From assembly GCF_024139115.2 (NCBI RefSeq), contig NC_085141.1, forward strand, positions 66,415,675 to 66,479,674: 64,000 bases of DNA, in the 5' to 3' direction. A model generated the notes under the pieces. The model saw only the letters and a list, made by a program, of their open reading frames with translations. It had not been told where the DNA came from and ran no database searches. The position numbers and the translations under genes were made by a program. The DNA comes from Armigeres subalbatus. Taxonomy: Eukaryota; Arthropoda; Insecta; Diptera; Culicidae. Positions 44,521 to 56,278 of this stretch are shown piece by piece (the first letter of the stretch is position 1; the number at the start of each line of letters is the position of its first letter).

Positions 44521-45520
44521 ATGGTCGTTCGACCGAAAATCATTTGGCCGAATAATATGTTAAGTCTAAAATCATCCAGGCGAATTGTATTTGATCGATT
44601 GAAGGTTTGTGCAATAAACGGTTATGCAACGAAAAACAGTTTGGCCAAAAATTTAATTTGCCCAAAGCAACATACATCCGAATTGGTAATTTGGGCGAAA
44701 AAGCACTCTTCCCTAATACGTCTTTTGGCTGATATGGTCGTTTGGGTGAATAGGGGCCGTACACTAATTATGTAAGCATTTTTTCTGGGTTTTCAACCCC
44801 CCTCCCCATGTAAGATTTTTCCCAAACAAATATTTTTTTATTTATATGGAACGTAAGAAAGGGAGCATCCATAAATTACGTAACGCTAAGAGGGGGAGGA
44901 GGGGTTGCTCAAAATGTGACAATCCATACAAACATTTTAAAGGCTTCATACAAAAAGTGTGACGTAGGGTGGAGGGGGGTTAAAAAAGGTCAATGTTTGC
45001 GTTACGTAATTAATGAATCTTCTCAAAATGGCAAATAACACCTCCACCCACCCCCTTGGTGTTTACGTAATTAGTGTACGACCCCATAGGTTATAAGGCC
45101 GAAAATGTCGTTATGCCGAAATGGATGTTTGACAGAAATGGTCATTGGGTCGAAAAACTGTGATTACTGAACGGTAATATGGTTAAAAATATCCACCCGT
45201 TTGGCCTTACTTCCAAACAACCAAACAACTTTTTGGCCAAACGACTTTTTCGACCAAATGGCCAGTCGGCTGAATGACATTTTCGGCCGTATGTCTATTT
45301 CAGCTCAATAAAATTGTCGGCCGGATCGGTTTTGACTTAATAGTTTGTTCGGCCAAATGACATATTGGGCCAAACACCTTCAGCCTTGTGTCTATCGTCC
45401 AATTGCCCCTTCCTGTCGTTTGGCTGAAATTCATTCGACGAAAACCCATTTACTCAAATAACTGGTTAGGCCAAAGGTCTTCTAGGCAAATTCCAATCGA
45501 TCAATACAGTTACGCCCCTA
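44521..45520. repeat. Degenerate GGCCAAATGAC repeat, split by a MITE
   Basis: Irregular words such as ttcggccgaatgac and tttggccaaacgac at 44521-44751 and 45086-45520, about 18-22 bases apart. They are separated by the MITE 44752-45085, so a single tract was split. Confidence 0.65.
44752..45085. mobile_element. Nested pair of MITEs (TACACTAATTAYGTAA and TTACGTAACGC types)
   Basis: The outer ends gccgtacactaattatgtaa and ttacgtaattagtgtacgac are inverted. Inside, atccataaattacgtaacgc (about 44869) and gcgttacgtaattaatgaat (about 44999) form the ends of a second element or an inner arm. Both contain the tacgtaa core, so the two may be related. Confidence 0.65.
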
Positions 45521-46429
45521 TAAAACTAAGCGCGAGAATTAACAGTTAAACATTCCTCATTATACAATGTAACATATTAGTGACAATTACTAACGTTGAT
45601 GAATGTGATGAATGTGGGAAACACAAAGTTCTTAAAGAAATCTCCGCAAAAATTTTTGAATGTATTTTTGTAAGTATTCCTGGAAAAGTCTATTGGCAAT
45701 TAAAAGTGAGGTTAGGTTTCGAAAAAATTCAAAACTGGAATCAAAATTTACGCTTTATTATCACTGCAATTGTAAAAATCAAAACAGGGTTTTCATTATC
45801 ATACATTTTCTTCCATTTTAAACACAAGAAACAGTGCATAGAATGCGTCAATCATCAATTTATCGAATGATGATCCTTCGTTTTTAACCTCACTTTTATC
45901 TGCTAATCAAAAAAGGAGGAGATTTTTTTAATGATATTTCGGAGGAGTTTCTGAGGGAATTTTCCGAAAAAAAATCTGAATTCTGTAAAATTTTAGTTGG
46001 TTCGAATTACTAGGAGGGCTTAAGTACGTTAGACATAATGGACGTTAGGCATAAAATAATCCAAAAAACAGCCCATGACACTAAGAAGGCAGAATTATGC
46101 TTAACGTACTTATGCCTAATGTTCTTATGCGTAGCGTCGCAGACCCGCTGGAGGTGCTTGGTCTGATTTGCCAAGGATATGTTGGAGAAATTTTCGGAAA
46201 AAATCCTAAAAAAAATCTGAAAAAAATAACAGAGGTATTTCTGATGGAGCTTCCTGGGAGATAACCTTGCAGGAATTGTTAACGCAAATATGTTGTACGA
46301 GAAATGCGAGTAGGATTGTCTAAAAGAATACGCAATTGAATTACCATGAAAATTTCTAGAAGTATTTCTGGACGACTTCCGTAGGTAATTTGTGTAAAGT
46401 TTGCAAAGTAATTTATAAATTGTTCTTGG
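45521..46429. other. ADAMTS intron spacer
   Basis: No gene. 46010-46140 repeats the word gtacgttagacataa/ttatgcttaacgtac in both orientations, an old inverted-repeat element. 46180-46420 is degenerate GGAATT-type repeat. Confidence 0.35.
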
Positions 46430-46795
46430 CGGAATTTTTAAGGAATTCCTGGAGGAGCTTGGGCAGGAAATCCTGGAGGAACTTGCGCAGAAATTTCTGG
46501 AGGAGCTCCCGGAGGAGTTTCTGGAGGGAGCTTCCGGAGGAGTTCCTGGAGAAAACATCCGGAGGAGTTCTTGGAGGAAACTTCCGGAGGATTTCCTGGA
46601 GAGAACTTCCGAAGGTGTTCCCGGAGTGAATTTCCAAAGGTGTTACTGGAGAGAACTTCCGAAGGTGTTCCTAGAGGGAACTTCCGAAGGAGTGCTGGAG
46701 TGAACTTCCTGGAAGGAATTTCCGGAGGAGTTCCTGTAGCGAGCTTCCGGAGGAGTCCCTGGAGCGAACTTCCAGAGGAGTTTCTGGAGCGACTG
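46430..46795 (+). repeat. 24-25-bp minisatellite (GAACTTCCGGAGGAGTTCCT)
   Basis: Units such as gaacttccgaaggtgttcct plus agagg, about 25 bp long, are best ordered at 46560-46790. This is the same sequence family as 31380-31870. Confidence 0.75.
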
Positions 46796-46954
46796 AACTT
46801 ACTTAGTTAAGACTATAAAATCCTTTAGCTGGAGTGAAATCAAAAAGCTGAATTTTTTGTCTTGAATGCATGACGACACTGTCCGCAGTACATAGTTCCA
46901 AATCGAGCATATTTGTATTAGCGAAAAATGGAGACTTAGCCTTCTTGATAACCA

Positions 46955-47560
46955 AAATAAACCAAGTGCTGACGTCGCGTCTGACTATCACCTTATATTA
47001 AGCGATTTGGCAATAACCAGAACCACCAAATATGAGTCCCATCAACGGTATTCGGCTCTAAAGAAGGAAGTTAAATGACGCTACTGACGGGACAAGGGAG
47101 CGTCTGTACACTCCTAGCCAGACTAATGGGAGAAACCGCAACAACTGGCAGAGGCAATACTCGCCTCCTCTACGATATTTCACGACGCCTGAGTGGAAGA
47201 AGAATGCCAGTGAAAAAAGCAACAGGTCAGTTACTTACCGACCAGCAGAAACGTTGGTACTTCGGAACGTACACTTCGAGCAATTGTTCTTCAAGTTTCG
47301 ACGCCCGATCAACCATCAACATCTTGGCATTAGGGTGCTAGACGTAACATACGTCAACTCCGAAGCCCCATCACTGCATAAGATTGATGCAGCCACACGT
47401 AGCATGAAATCGGTCGATCGCATATCAACAGAGATGCTCGAGGCTAGACATATAGACACGACTCTTCGAAGGCAGCAGGCAGAATTCCACCCCGAAAGAT
47501 CATGGTCACGCTCCGTCAAAAACATGGTCACGCTTTCAAAACTGATTAATTTCTTCTGCA
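46955..47560 (+). pseudogene. LINE endonuclease-RT junction relic
   Basis: ADVASDYHLIL (about 46968) is the end of an APE-type endonuclease (the SDH motif, here SDYH). GNTRLLYDISRRLSGRRMP (about 47153) is the linker, and IDTTLRRQQAEFHPERSW (about 47450) is the start of RT. The same RT motif occurs at 9529-10246 on the other strand. Several frameshifts. Downstream, FVLDCKAAFHFF is a decayed motif A. Confidence 0.7.
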
Positions 47561-47719
47561 CTAAACATCTCCAGGACTCCAAACAAACTTTCGTTTTGGA
47601 TTGCAAAGCCGCGTTCCATTTTTTTCCAAAAATTTCTTCACTACCGATCATAAGGGACCCCAAACCTCAGTTAATTTTTGGTTGCATCTTGAAGCGCGAT
47701 CCGGGAAAGAAATACTAAT

Positions 47720-50264
47720 TAATTCGTTCTGGACTTAACATTTGCGCAGGGCAAAACTGAATTGTAAATCATACCTTTGGACTCTGTGAGCCTGTTTGGA
47801 CATAAACAGTTAACTCGATTCCATATCAGCTGTAGTATACCTGGGAGACCAAACGAGCTAAACTCCAGATAATTTGGAGAACCTAGAACATCTGTAATTA
47901 CGCTTACTGTAGTATGCCTGTTCACAATTTCTGAAATTGTTTAAAGCTTAATTCTCGAAAAAACAGAATCAAAATCAATCGAAAATACTGAAGAAACATG
48001 AATGTAGTACCAACCAGCAATGAACCAGATAGCCCAAACCTCAGTTAATTTTTGGTTTCATCTTAGAGCCAGATTTTTTTTCATAATTTGTTGCGCAAAC
48101 TGCTATGAATTCATAAGAAAGCACTTATGATGTTATCAAAGAATACGTTAGAACACTTGATTCAATATACAATTTAATATTCACAGTATGAAATTGATCT
48201 ATGTATAAATGTAAGGAATTGCTATAATTGCATATGCATGACAATTTAACTTGTCAAAACGTGGCCTGAAAAACGAAAAAAAAAATTATTGTTCCCATTT
48301 GCTGAGATAATCTCTGAAATGTTTCTTACAAATTCGAACAACTCAATCTTTGTCGTAGATGAGGGTGACAATACACCTACACTCCCATTTAGCTTACTGC
48401 AACCATGTATACAATCGTTGGATCCGAAAAGGAGTTCGTTCAATAAAAAAAGGAAGAAACAATGAAATTTTTATGAATGAAGAAATTTACACCTCTCAAA
48501 CACAATGTACCGGTCGTAAAGTGTCAATTCTTATTCATATGTGATTGAACAGCCAAACCTACACCCAATGGTTCGGTGTAATGCCACTGATTGGACGACC
48601 ACGACTGCAGTTTTGTTGCATCATTGAACATCCGAGCGGATGGCTTGAGTCGAAGGGTAAGCCAATGCTGTGCTGAGTGTGCGCGCGCGCACAAATCAAC
48701 GCACCAGACGGTGCTGATGAATACGATTTAAAAATTTATGCGTTTCAGAAACGAAACAGACTCATAACTAACCGGCGCACAACAAAAATGGGTTTCACAT
48801 GTCAATGGGCCCAGTATTTTGTGGTAGCGCTTTGTTGCTGTAGGTCGTTGAAGACGTTTTTACGGCGGTTTAGTTGCCATTTTCTGACCAACCGAATGGG
48901 GGGGCAGTAAAAATCATTGACGAATTTATGACAGTAGATTGTGTAAATGATAACTGCTAAACATGGGGGGCCGTCCAATAAATTGTGCTGGAACGAAATC
49001 GAATCGTAAAATATTACTGAAAGGTACGGATGTAATTGATTGTTTGACTAGCAGCAATAACGTTGTGCTACAGAATGACAGAAACTGTAAAAATAGATTT
49101 TAACATTACGTCTGTCTTTAAATAAATACGTTTGGACTTGTAAAAAAGAGCAGCGAAATACACTTTTAGTAAGAAAGTATGAAAAATAGAACGAAAACGA
49201 TCATGAAATGTAAATTTTCCACGAAAGTGGCTTAAACGCATCAAAACTTGCAATAAGCCAGAAACTTTTATCTTCAATTTTCTACATCTCAATAAATATT
49301 GAAAACATATTATTTCTCTTTAAAGATAAGAAAATGACCTGCTGTTTGGGTGTAATACCTAAGACACTGAAGAAATTATTCACAGAGTAATTCAATTTAA
49401 AAAAGTAAGGTAACAATTAAAGTGAAAATTTGCTCTCATCGCAAAGATATTATCTGTATTGTGAAGACAAAGTTGGCACCAAAGATGACTACAACAATGC
49501 AATGACCGCTTGCTCCCCACATCGCAATTTCATGGAAACACTGTGAACGCTGAGTGGATTGCCAGGATTTTGCAACAACAAAAATTCGGATATTTTTGAA
49601 GATTTTCAAAACATTCTTCAACAAATCCTTGGAGTTTTTATTTTATTTTTTTTTTCATTTTTATATTTTTTTTATTATCCACCCCTTGACTTTTCGGAGA
49701 CCAGTAGGACATAATTTTAATTAAATATTTGTAACGGCCTAACTATTATTTATTATTAATAATTTTGATTGTTTGAAATAAACCTTTACTGTTAAGTTGT
49801 GAATAATCATTTTAATAGATTCAACTTTTAGAATAAGTTGGTAAAAAACTGTTCTTGTTTTGTTCGAATGATGTAATTTCCAACAAACGCTGATTAGAAT
49901 GCGACATTCTAATCAATTATTTACTAAGCCCTAATGAGAAACACGAGTTAAATAATGCAGATGCTTAGTCAGTCACTGTCTGCTTCTCGGGTAACCTTTA
50001 CATTGAACTTATGCAAAATGCAAGCAACAAACAACCTTTTATTATCTAGGTCGTGAATTTTATTTTTCTTTCCGACTGCCAGACTGCTATCCTATGAATA
50101 TTAATTTCCCCGGAAAGTCATGAAATTCTCATCAGGAGGGCGAGTATATTTGTTTTCATTGACATAACCGCTGACTGACATACAAGAAAAAAGTTATGTC
50201 GAATGTTCTATTGAATGTGAAAAACGACCCATAGCCGTACGATGCGTGGAATAACACAGATCAT
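47720..50264 (+). other. ADAMTS intron, mostly unique
   Basis: No repeat with clear ends. 47990-48070 repeats words of 47640-47680 (ccaaacctcagttaattttt), a local duplication 375 bases apart. 48540-48900 has balanced composition. No exon recognised. Confidence 0.35.
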
Positions 50265-50537
50265 ATTCAGACCGCATCGTGCTTTCGTGCTGTGCGGTTC
50301 TATTTTCTCTCTTTGCGGAAGGAAGTTTTTAATACTACCCGAAGCTATTTTAATTTCAACAGTGCTTCTCTGCGCTATTTGTACCCACTGATCCCGTTAC
50401 GATCTTTGCAAGGACCCGTGCCTTCGTATTGCGTTGGACCCGTTTGCGGAAGTAAAATTCCGACAAGCGGTGGTAATCCTGCAGGGACACCGTTCTGGGA
50501 AAAAACCTTTTAGAAGGTCACGTCTCCACGCTCAGCA

Positions 50538-53022
50538 ATGAGCATTAATAAAAACAAGAGGAAGGGGGAGTCTTTGAATTCTCCACTTCCTTCTAAGAAA
50601 CAAGGTTTCAAGACCGTCCTGCCAAAGCGCGGAAAAAATAGAAGGAAGCTGGAGAATTCAGATATTCCTTCTAACTGTAATATCGGAAATAATTCTTCTC
50701 CTATCGAACTGAGCAATCAGTTCGATTTGATTAATGATGAAATTGAGCAAATCGAATCTACCTCTAGTCCAGGTGATTCTATTCATGCGAAAAAGCAAAG
50801 GATTCCGCCAATTGTGGTATCTGTTGCCGAGTTTTCTGGCTTTAGAAATGAGATTTTGAGTAACCTTCAGGGGATCAAGGTTTAATTTCAGATTGCTAGG
50901 AAGGGTGACTGCCGCGTTTTGCCGGGATCCTTTGACGATCGCAAACGTCTTCTTCAGTATTTAACTGAGAAGCGCCATAAATTCTTCACATACGATGACA
51001 AAACTGAGCGATTGTTCAAAGTCGTCTTGAAAGGTCTTCCCAGTGATGACAAATCACTAGATGAGATAAAAATTGAAATTTCTCAATTACTTGGATTTTC
51101 ACCAGTCCAAGTAATTAAGATGAAAAAGAAATCCCACTCTGGTACTTCCCAGAGGGGTATTTCTCAAGAATTTTATTTAGTTCACTTTAACAAAAATGAA
51201 CTAAATAATATGAAAAGTTTGGAAAAGGCCTGTATTATATTCCATGTCCGTGTTACATGGGAACATTTCCGCAGGCCTGGGGGAAATTTTCAAAACCCCA
51301 CCCAGTGCCGTAAGTGCCAAAAGTGGGGTCACGGAACTATACATTGCCACATGGATGCTAAATGCATGATTTGTGGTGGAACCTCTCACGCCAAGGACGC
51401 CTGTCCTGTGAGAGAAGATTCCAATAAATTTAAATGTGCTAATTGTGGGGGCAATCATAAATCCAATTAGGGTTTCTTACCCCATTCCCGGCCTAACATG
51501 CGTACGACTGCATTATTTAATTGATATTTATGACAGGAAGCAACTTTTTCTGAAATTTGTAGGCTATATAAGACTGTATTGGGGTTCCCTTCTGCTTAAG
51601 AAATAGCTATTCGTGCTAAATATCGTTCAAAGAAGCTTTTATTTGATTTAAATGAACGAGGTGCAGCACTCATTTCAGTCATAGCGATTCCCAATCCGGC
51701 ATACAAAAACCAGTTCCCGGCCTAAGCAAAATTTCACTCAATCTCTCAACATTTTACTCTCATTCTCTCTCGGGACGGTAGAAAATGCGATGTAAACAAA
51801 AATATGCACGTTCCACGACAACAAGATGTCAGATGGTATTATTCATAATCATTTTTATTTGGTTGAGAAGATATACAAACTCATCCAAATTTCTTCCAAA
51901 TACTTTAAAACAATATTGATTTCACCTTTTAAAATCGAGAGAACTTTAAATAACATGGTAACGTCAACATATTAGACAATTTTCCTATTAACGATGAAGG
52001 ATCATTTTTATAATCCTGGCCTTTTGGCAGCACGGTGCGGCTAGAAGTTCTTGGGCCGAGGTGAATTTTTGTTCGGTTTGTGAATACATTTTAAAATGTA
52101 TTCTAGTATGTTTAAATAAGTTCTAGTGAAACGAACAAATAAGAATAATTGAAGTGCGGGTGTTTAGAATTATGGTGTGGTGATCAACAGCTTCATGCAA
52201 TGGTTGTATCGAGCACTGTGACGATTTTCAGGTAGGTGTTTATTCGATAATACCGTTTTGTAAAAGTGGAAAGAATCACTCCGGCTCAGTGGTGTGGCAT
52301 CGGAGAGTAAAATTTTGAATTCTACATTTTTATTTTCTACAATTGAATCAATTAGGAGTAAAACAAGTGATAGAAAAATATTGAGTATTGTGAAAAATAA
52401 ATGGGAGACTTTTTAAAAATTATCAACCATACACCTACGACTTCCAAACAGTTTAAATCATTAGTTTTCTGTGCAGTGAGCCGGGAACCGGGTCCATAGG
52501 CCCAAGTAGTGATTTACCTACTGGGAATGCCCTTAACGCAAAAAAGTTTTGACTTCCCGTGCAAAATTGATGACGGGAAATTCCAATAGGATCCCAGATT
52601 CGCCGGGTAAACATATTTCAAACGCTCAAAATCCGCTATCATTTGCCGGTCGAGTAATTCATACCCACCACAATCAACGAACAAATTTTCCTCCTACCTC
52701 TCAACGGGTAACGAGCAGTTGGTCGAATTCTAATTTTTCAAACACGCCCTCCTATGCTAGCATCGCTGCAGGCAGGCAAAATTTTATTTCCGAAAATTTA
52801 CCGACGATGAATGACTTTCATGCCCATTCTTCAACGGGAAATAACGTTCGTTTTGACGACTCAGGTAGCATGTCCGCTTCCGACTTTGATTTTCTTAATA
52901 AACAATTGCATCACATGATTGATGCCATGTTCAAAGCAAATACGAAAACTGAAGCAGTTCAGGTTGGTATCAAATTTACTCAAAGAATTGTTATTGGACT
53001 TCGTTTTAATGGATCCAAATAA
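50538..53022 (+). pseudogene. LINE ORF1 (gag-like, CCHC zinc knuckles), interrupted
   Basis: ORF1 encodes the RNA-binding protein of the LINE. It starts MSINKNKRKGESLNSPLP. A first in-frame TAA sits at 50883. The knuckles CRKCQKWGHGTIHC and CMICGGTSHAKDAC (both CX2CX4HX4C) and a third, CANCGGNH, lie at 51307-51470. The frame is then cut by about 1.05 kb of foreign DNA and resumes at about 52516 with YWECP, a TAA, RKKVLTSRAKLMTGN, and runs to the stop at 53020-53022. Three lesions therefore make it non-functional. Confidence 0.85.
51472..52515. mobile_element. About 1.05-kb unidentified insertion in LINE ORF1
   Basis: Removing it rejoins the ORF1 protein between HKSN and YWECP. TA flanks both ends (ccaatTA ... 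ttaccTActggg), compatible with a TA duplication. The phrase ttcccggcctaa occurs near the left end (51485) and at 51714; its partial inverse gccgggaa is near the right end (52479). It also has a 22-bp perfect palindrome at 52082-52103. A 38-residue open stretch, IRAKYRSKKLLFDLNERG, lies at about 51605-51720. I do not recognise the element. Confidence 0.65.
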
Positions 53023-54600
53023 TTCTTTGAAAATTTTAAATTGGAATGCCCGCTCTAGGGTAAGGAAGATGAATTATTCAACTTCCTATCAGTTCATAAT
53101 GTGCACATTGCCATTATAACTGAAACATATTTAAAACCTGGTCTTTTCATCAAAAGAGATCCAAATTATTTTATTTACCGGAATAGTCGTCTTGACAGCG
53201 CCTGTGGTGGGGTCGCCATTGTCATTAATAGACGTATCAAACATAAATTATATTCTTCGTTTGAAACCAAAGTTTTCGAAACCTTGGGAGTTTCTGTTGA
53301 AACAAATTTTGGACAATTCAATCTTTTATTGCAGCCTACTTGCCTTTTCAATGCAATGGGCAGCAAAAGAATTTGTTGAAAGCTGATCTTCAAATTCTGA
53401 CTCGCAACAAATCAAAATTTTTCGTAATTGGTGACTTCAATGCCAAACACCGTTCATGGAATAATGCTCAAAGCAATTCCAACGGCAAAATTTTATTTGA
53501 AAATTGTTCTGCGGGATATTATACTATTCAATATCCCAATGGCCCAACTTGTTTTTCATCCACTCGAAATCCTTCGACAATTGATTTGGTTTTAACGGAT
53601 TCAAATCAGCTGTGTGGCCAATTGGTGCTGACTTTGACTCTGATCACCTTCCTGTGACGTTTGAAATCTCACAAGAAGCCATTTATAATCCAATCAGCTC
53701 TACTTTTAATTATCATAGAGCTGATTGGGATTTATATAAAACGTATATCGATAGGAATTTTGATGTTGATATTCCTCTCGATACCAAAAGTGATATTGAT
53801 AATGCTCTCGTATCTTTGACAAATTTAATTGTTGAAGCCAGAGGCATTGCAATTCCTAAATGTGAAATTAAATTCAACTCCATTATTATTGACGACGATC
53901 TTCAGCTACTGATCCGTCTTAAAAATGTGAGGCGAAGGCAATACCAAAGAACTCGCGATCCCGCGTTGAAAGTTATTTGGCGAGATTTGCAACATGAAAT
54001 TAAAAAACGTTTCGCTATTCTGAGAAATACCAACTTTGAGAATAATGTCTCGAAGTTGGATCCCAGTTCGAAAGCCTTTTGGAAATTAACGAAAATTCTT
54101 TAAAAACCTCAAAAGCCAATTCCAGCGCTTAAAGAGGGAAATAAAATTTTATTAACAAATGGCGAAAAGGCTCAAAAACTTGCTCAGCAGTTCGAGACTG
54201 CCCATAATTTTAGTCTAGGTCTCACTAGTCCAATTGAGGATCAGGTTACACGGAGCTTCGAAGACATTCTCAATCAAGAGAATGTTTTTGACCCTTCGTT
54301 GGGAACTAATTTGGATGAAGTGAGATCTATTACTAGAAAATTTAAAAATATGAAAGCCCCGGGTGATGATGGTATTTTCTACATACTTATCAAAAAACTT
54401 CCTGAGAGCTCTTTATCCTTTTTGGTTAATTTATTTAACAAATGTTTTCAATTGGCATACTTTCCAGATATATGGAAAAACGCCAAAGCCGGACAAAAAT
54501 CCAGCTGAAGCTTCAAGTTATCGCCCAATCAGTTTGCTTTCTTCAATAAGCAAACTGTTTGAAAAGATTATTTTAAATAGAATGATGGTTCATACTTACT
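53009..54600 (+). pseudogene. LINE ORF2, endonuclease and start of RT
   Basis: Starts MDPNNSLKILNWNARS. Endonuclease motifs follow: IAIITETYLKP (catalytic Glu, about 53107), VIGDFNAKHRSWN (about 53425), STIDLVLTDS (about 53577) and DSDHLPV (about 53637). RT begins with KAPGDDGIFYILIKKLP (about 54354) and SSYRPISLLSSISKLFEKII (about 54514). Lesions: frameshifts at about 53060, 53330, 53615 and 54487 and a TAA at 54101. The catalytic RT core is missing. Confidence 0.85.
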
Positions 54601-54904
54601 TGATACTTGATGGGCTACAGCTCTTCGATGAACCTACGCCGAATGGAGTATCCTTCTCCACTGGACTCGATCCTGGGCCAATCGCTTCCAGTCGCCCTGA
54701 ACATTGAGCGCCCTCAGGTCCTCTTCAACTGCAAAAAGCCATCGTGTACGCGGCCTTCCACGAAGCCTGCGGCCTCTTCCGGGTTCTCTACTAAATATTA
54801 TCTTCGCTTGACGTTCTTCCGGCATACGAACAACGTGACCAGCCCACCGTAGTCTGCCGTGTTGTATAAGCTTAATAATATCCATCCCTTTATACACCTG
54901 GTAC

Positions 54905-55050
54905 CAGGGCCGGATTTAGCCGGAAGGGGGCCCCGGGGCCGACAGTATGTGGGGGCCCCAAAATGTACAAAATAGGTTGGTTTTGGTACATAAGAATTGT
55001 GGGGGCCCGGGGCCATGGAGCACCCACCCCCCCCCCTAAATCAGGCCCTG
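54905..55050. mobile_element. hAT-like MITE, CAGGGCCGGAT family, copy 2
   Basis: 146 bp, beginning cagggccggatttagcc and ending taaatcaggccctg, with 8-bp flanks cctggtac and cctgatac (7 of 8). Its removal restores the RTE frame ELYQ-VYKG. Same family as 9341-9475. Confidence 0.9.
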
Positions 55051-55893
55051 CCTGATACAATTCGTGGTTCGTGCGACGCCGCCAGATACCGTTCTCCTGT
55101 TTACCGCCGAGTATTATCCACAGCACCTTACGCTCGAATACTCCGAGAGCTCTCCGATCAGCTTCCTTTAACGTCCATGTCTCATGGCCGTATAAAGCCA
55201 CCAGAAGAATCAGAGTAGTATACAGCGCGAGTTTTGTTTTCGTTTGCAGACTACGGGACTTAAACTGGTTACGAAGTCCGTAATAAGCCCTATTTGCAGC
55301 TGCAATACGCCTTTTCACCTCGCGGGTAACATCGCACGTCACGTCGCACGTCACTAATGTTCCAAGATACACTAATTCTTCTACCACTTCAAATTTTTCA
55401 CCATCCAGCACTATTTCGCTACCACCACCACTAATGAACCCACGTTGATTGCCAGCGACCATGTACTTCGTTTTGCTGGTATTGATCGTGAGTCCAATCC
55501 CCGCTGTCTCCCTCTTAAAAGGCGCAAAAGCCTCTTCCACGGCACAGCGATCAATCCCTATAATATCGATATCGTCCGCAAATCCCAGGAGCATATGCGA
55601 TTTTGTGATAATGGTACCACTTCTTTGCACACCAGCTCTCCTAATCGCTTCCTCGAGCGCTATATTGAACAGTAGGTTCGAGAGTGCATCACCCTGCTTT
55701 AATCCATCTAAGGTAACAAATGACGTCGATATTTCATCCGCAACCCTTACACTTGATTTCGATCCGTCCAACGTTATACGAATCAGCCGTATCAGTTTCG
55801 CCGAAAAACCATGTTCTAGCATAATTTGCCATAATTCATTCCGTTTCACTGAATCGTACGCCGCCTTGAAATCAATAAACAGATGATGTGTCT

Positions 55894-56278
55894 CAGTGTT
55901 GGTAAAAACTCAAAATCTCAAAACTCATGGACGATTCAAATCAAGCGTGAGTTGAAACGCACCCAACTCAGCACCTAAAAACTCATTGATGATCCATTTG
56001 AATCATCATAAGTTTTCTTTTGTTTTCTTTGTTAAAAACAGTGAATTGACGTTTGTCACATAAAATAAAAGATACTCTTCCATGTATGAGCAATAAATTG
56101 CCCCCAAATTGATTAAAAATGCGTTTTTAAACCAAAATCGATTTTTTGGCAAATGAGTGAAACGACGTGTTTTAGCATGAAAAATTCACGCGTGATACAT
56201 TCCTTTAAAATCGCAGACGATTTTGTTCGCACGGGAGGGATCGTTGATTGAGTTTTATGAGTGATTTTACCAACACTG
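55894..56278. mobile_element. 385-bp MITE with CAGTGTTGGTAAAA ends
   Basis: The inverted ends are cagtgttggtaaaa and ttttaccaacactg, continued by actca/tgagt. A 3-bp duplication, tct, lies at 55891-55893 and 56279-56281. The empty site is visible both by restoring RTE protein (NLQ-THHLFIDF) and in the related RTE fragment at 17400-17420. The superfamily is uncertain: a 3-bp duplication and CAGTG ends do not fit hAT. Confidence 0.9.

Larger units (their letters stand above)
50265..54600 (+). mobile_element. Juan-like Jockey-clade LINE, decayed and 3' truncated
   Basis: 5' UTR at about 50265-50537, ORF1 50538-53022 and ORF2 from 53009. The ORFs overlap by 14 bases as in Jockey-type LINEs. The element stops in RT (after SYRPISLLSSISKLFEKIIL) at about 54600, where an RTE-clade LINE begins on the other strand. 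Multiple stops and frameshifts in both ORFs. The Juan name is from memory of the Aedes family. Confidence 0.85.

Noticed and set aside
46010..46810. 182-residue minus-strand frame and Arg/Ser-rich + strand frames
   Set aside because: They are derived from the 24-25-bp repeat and degenerate tract, with no family match.
55449..55886. 145-residue + strand frame
   Set aside because: It is antisense to the RTE reverse transcriptase.
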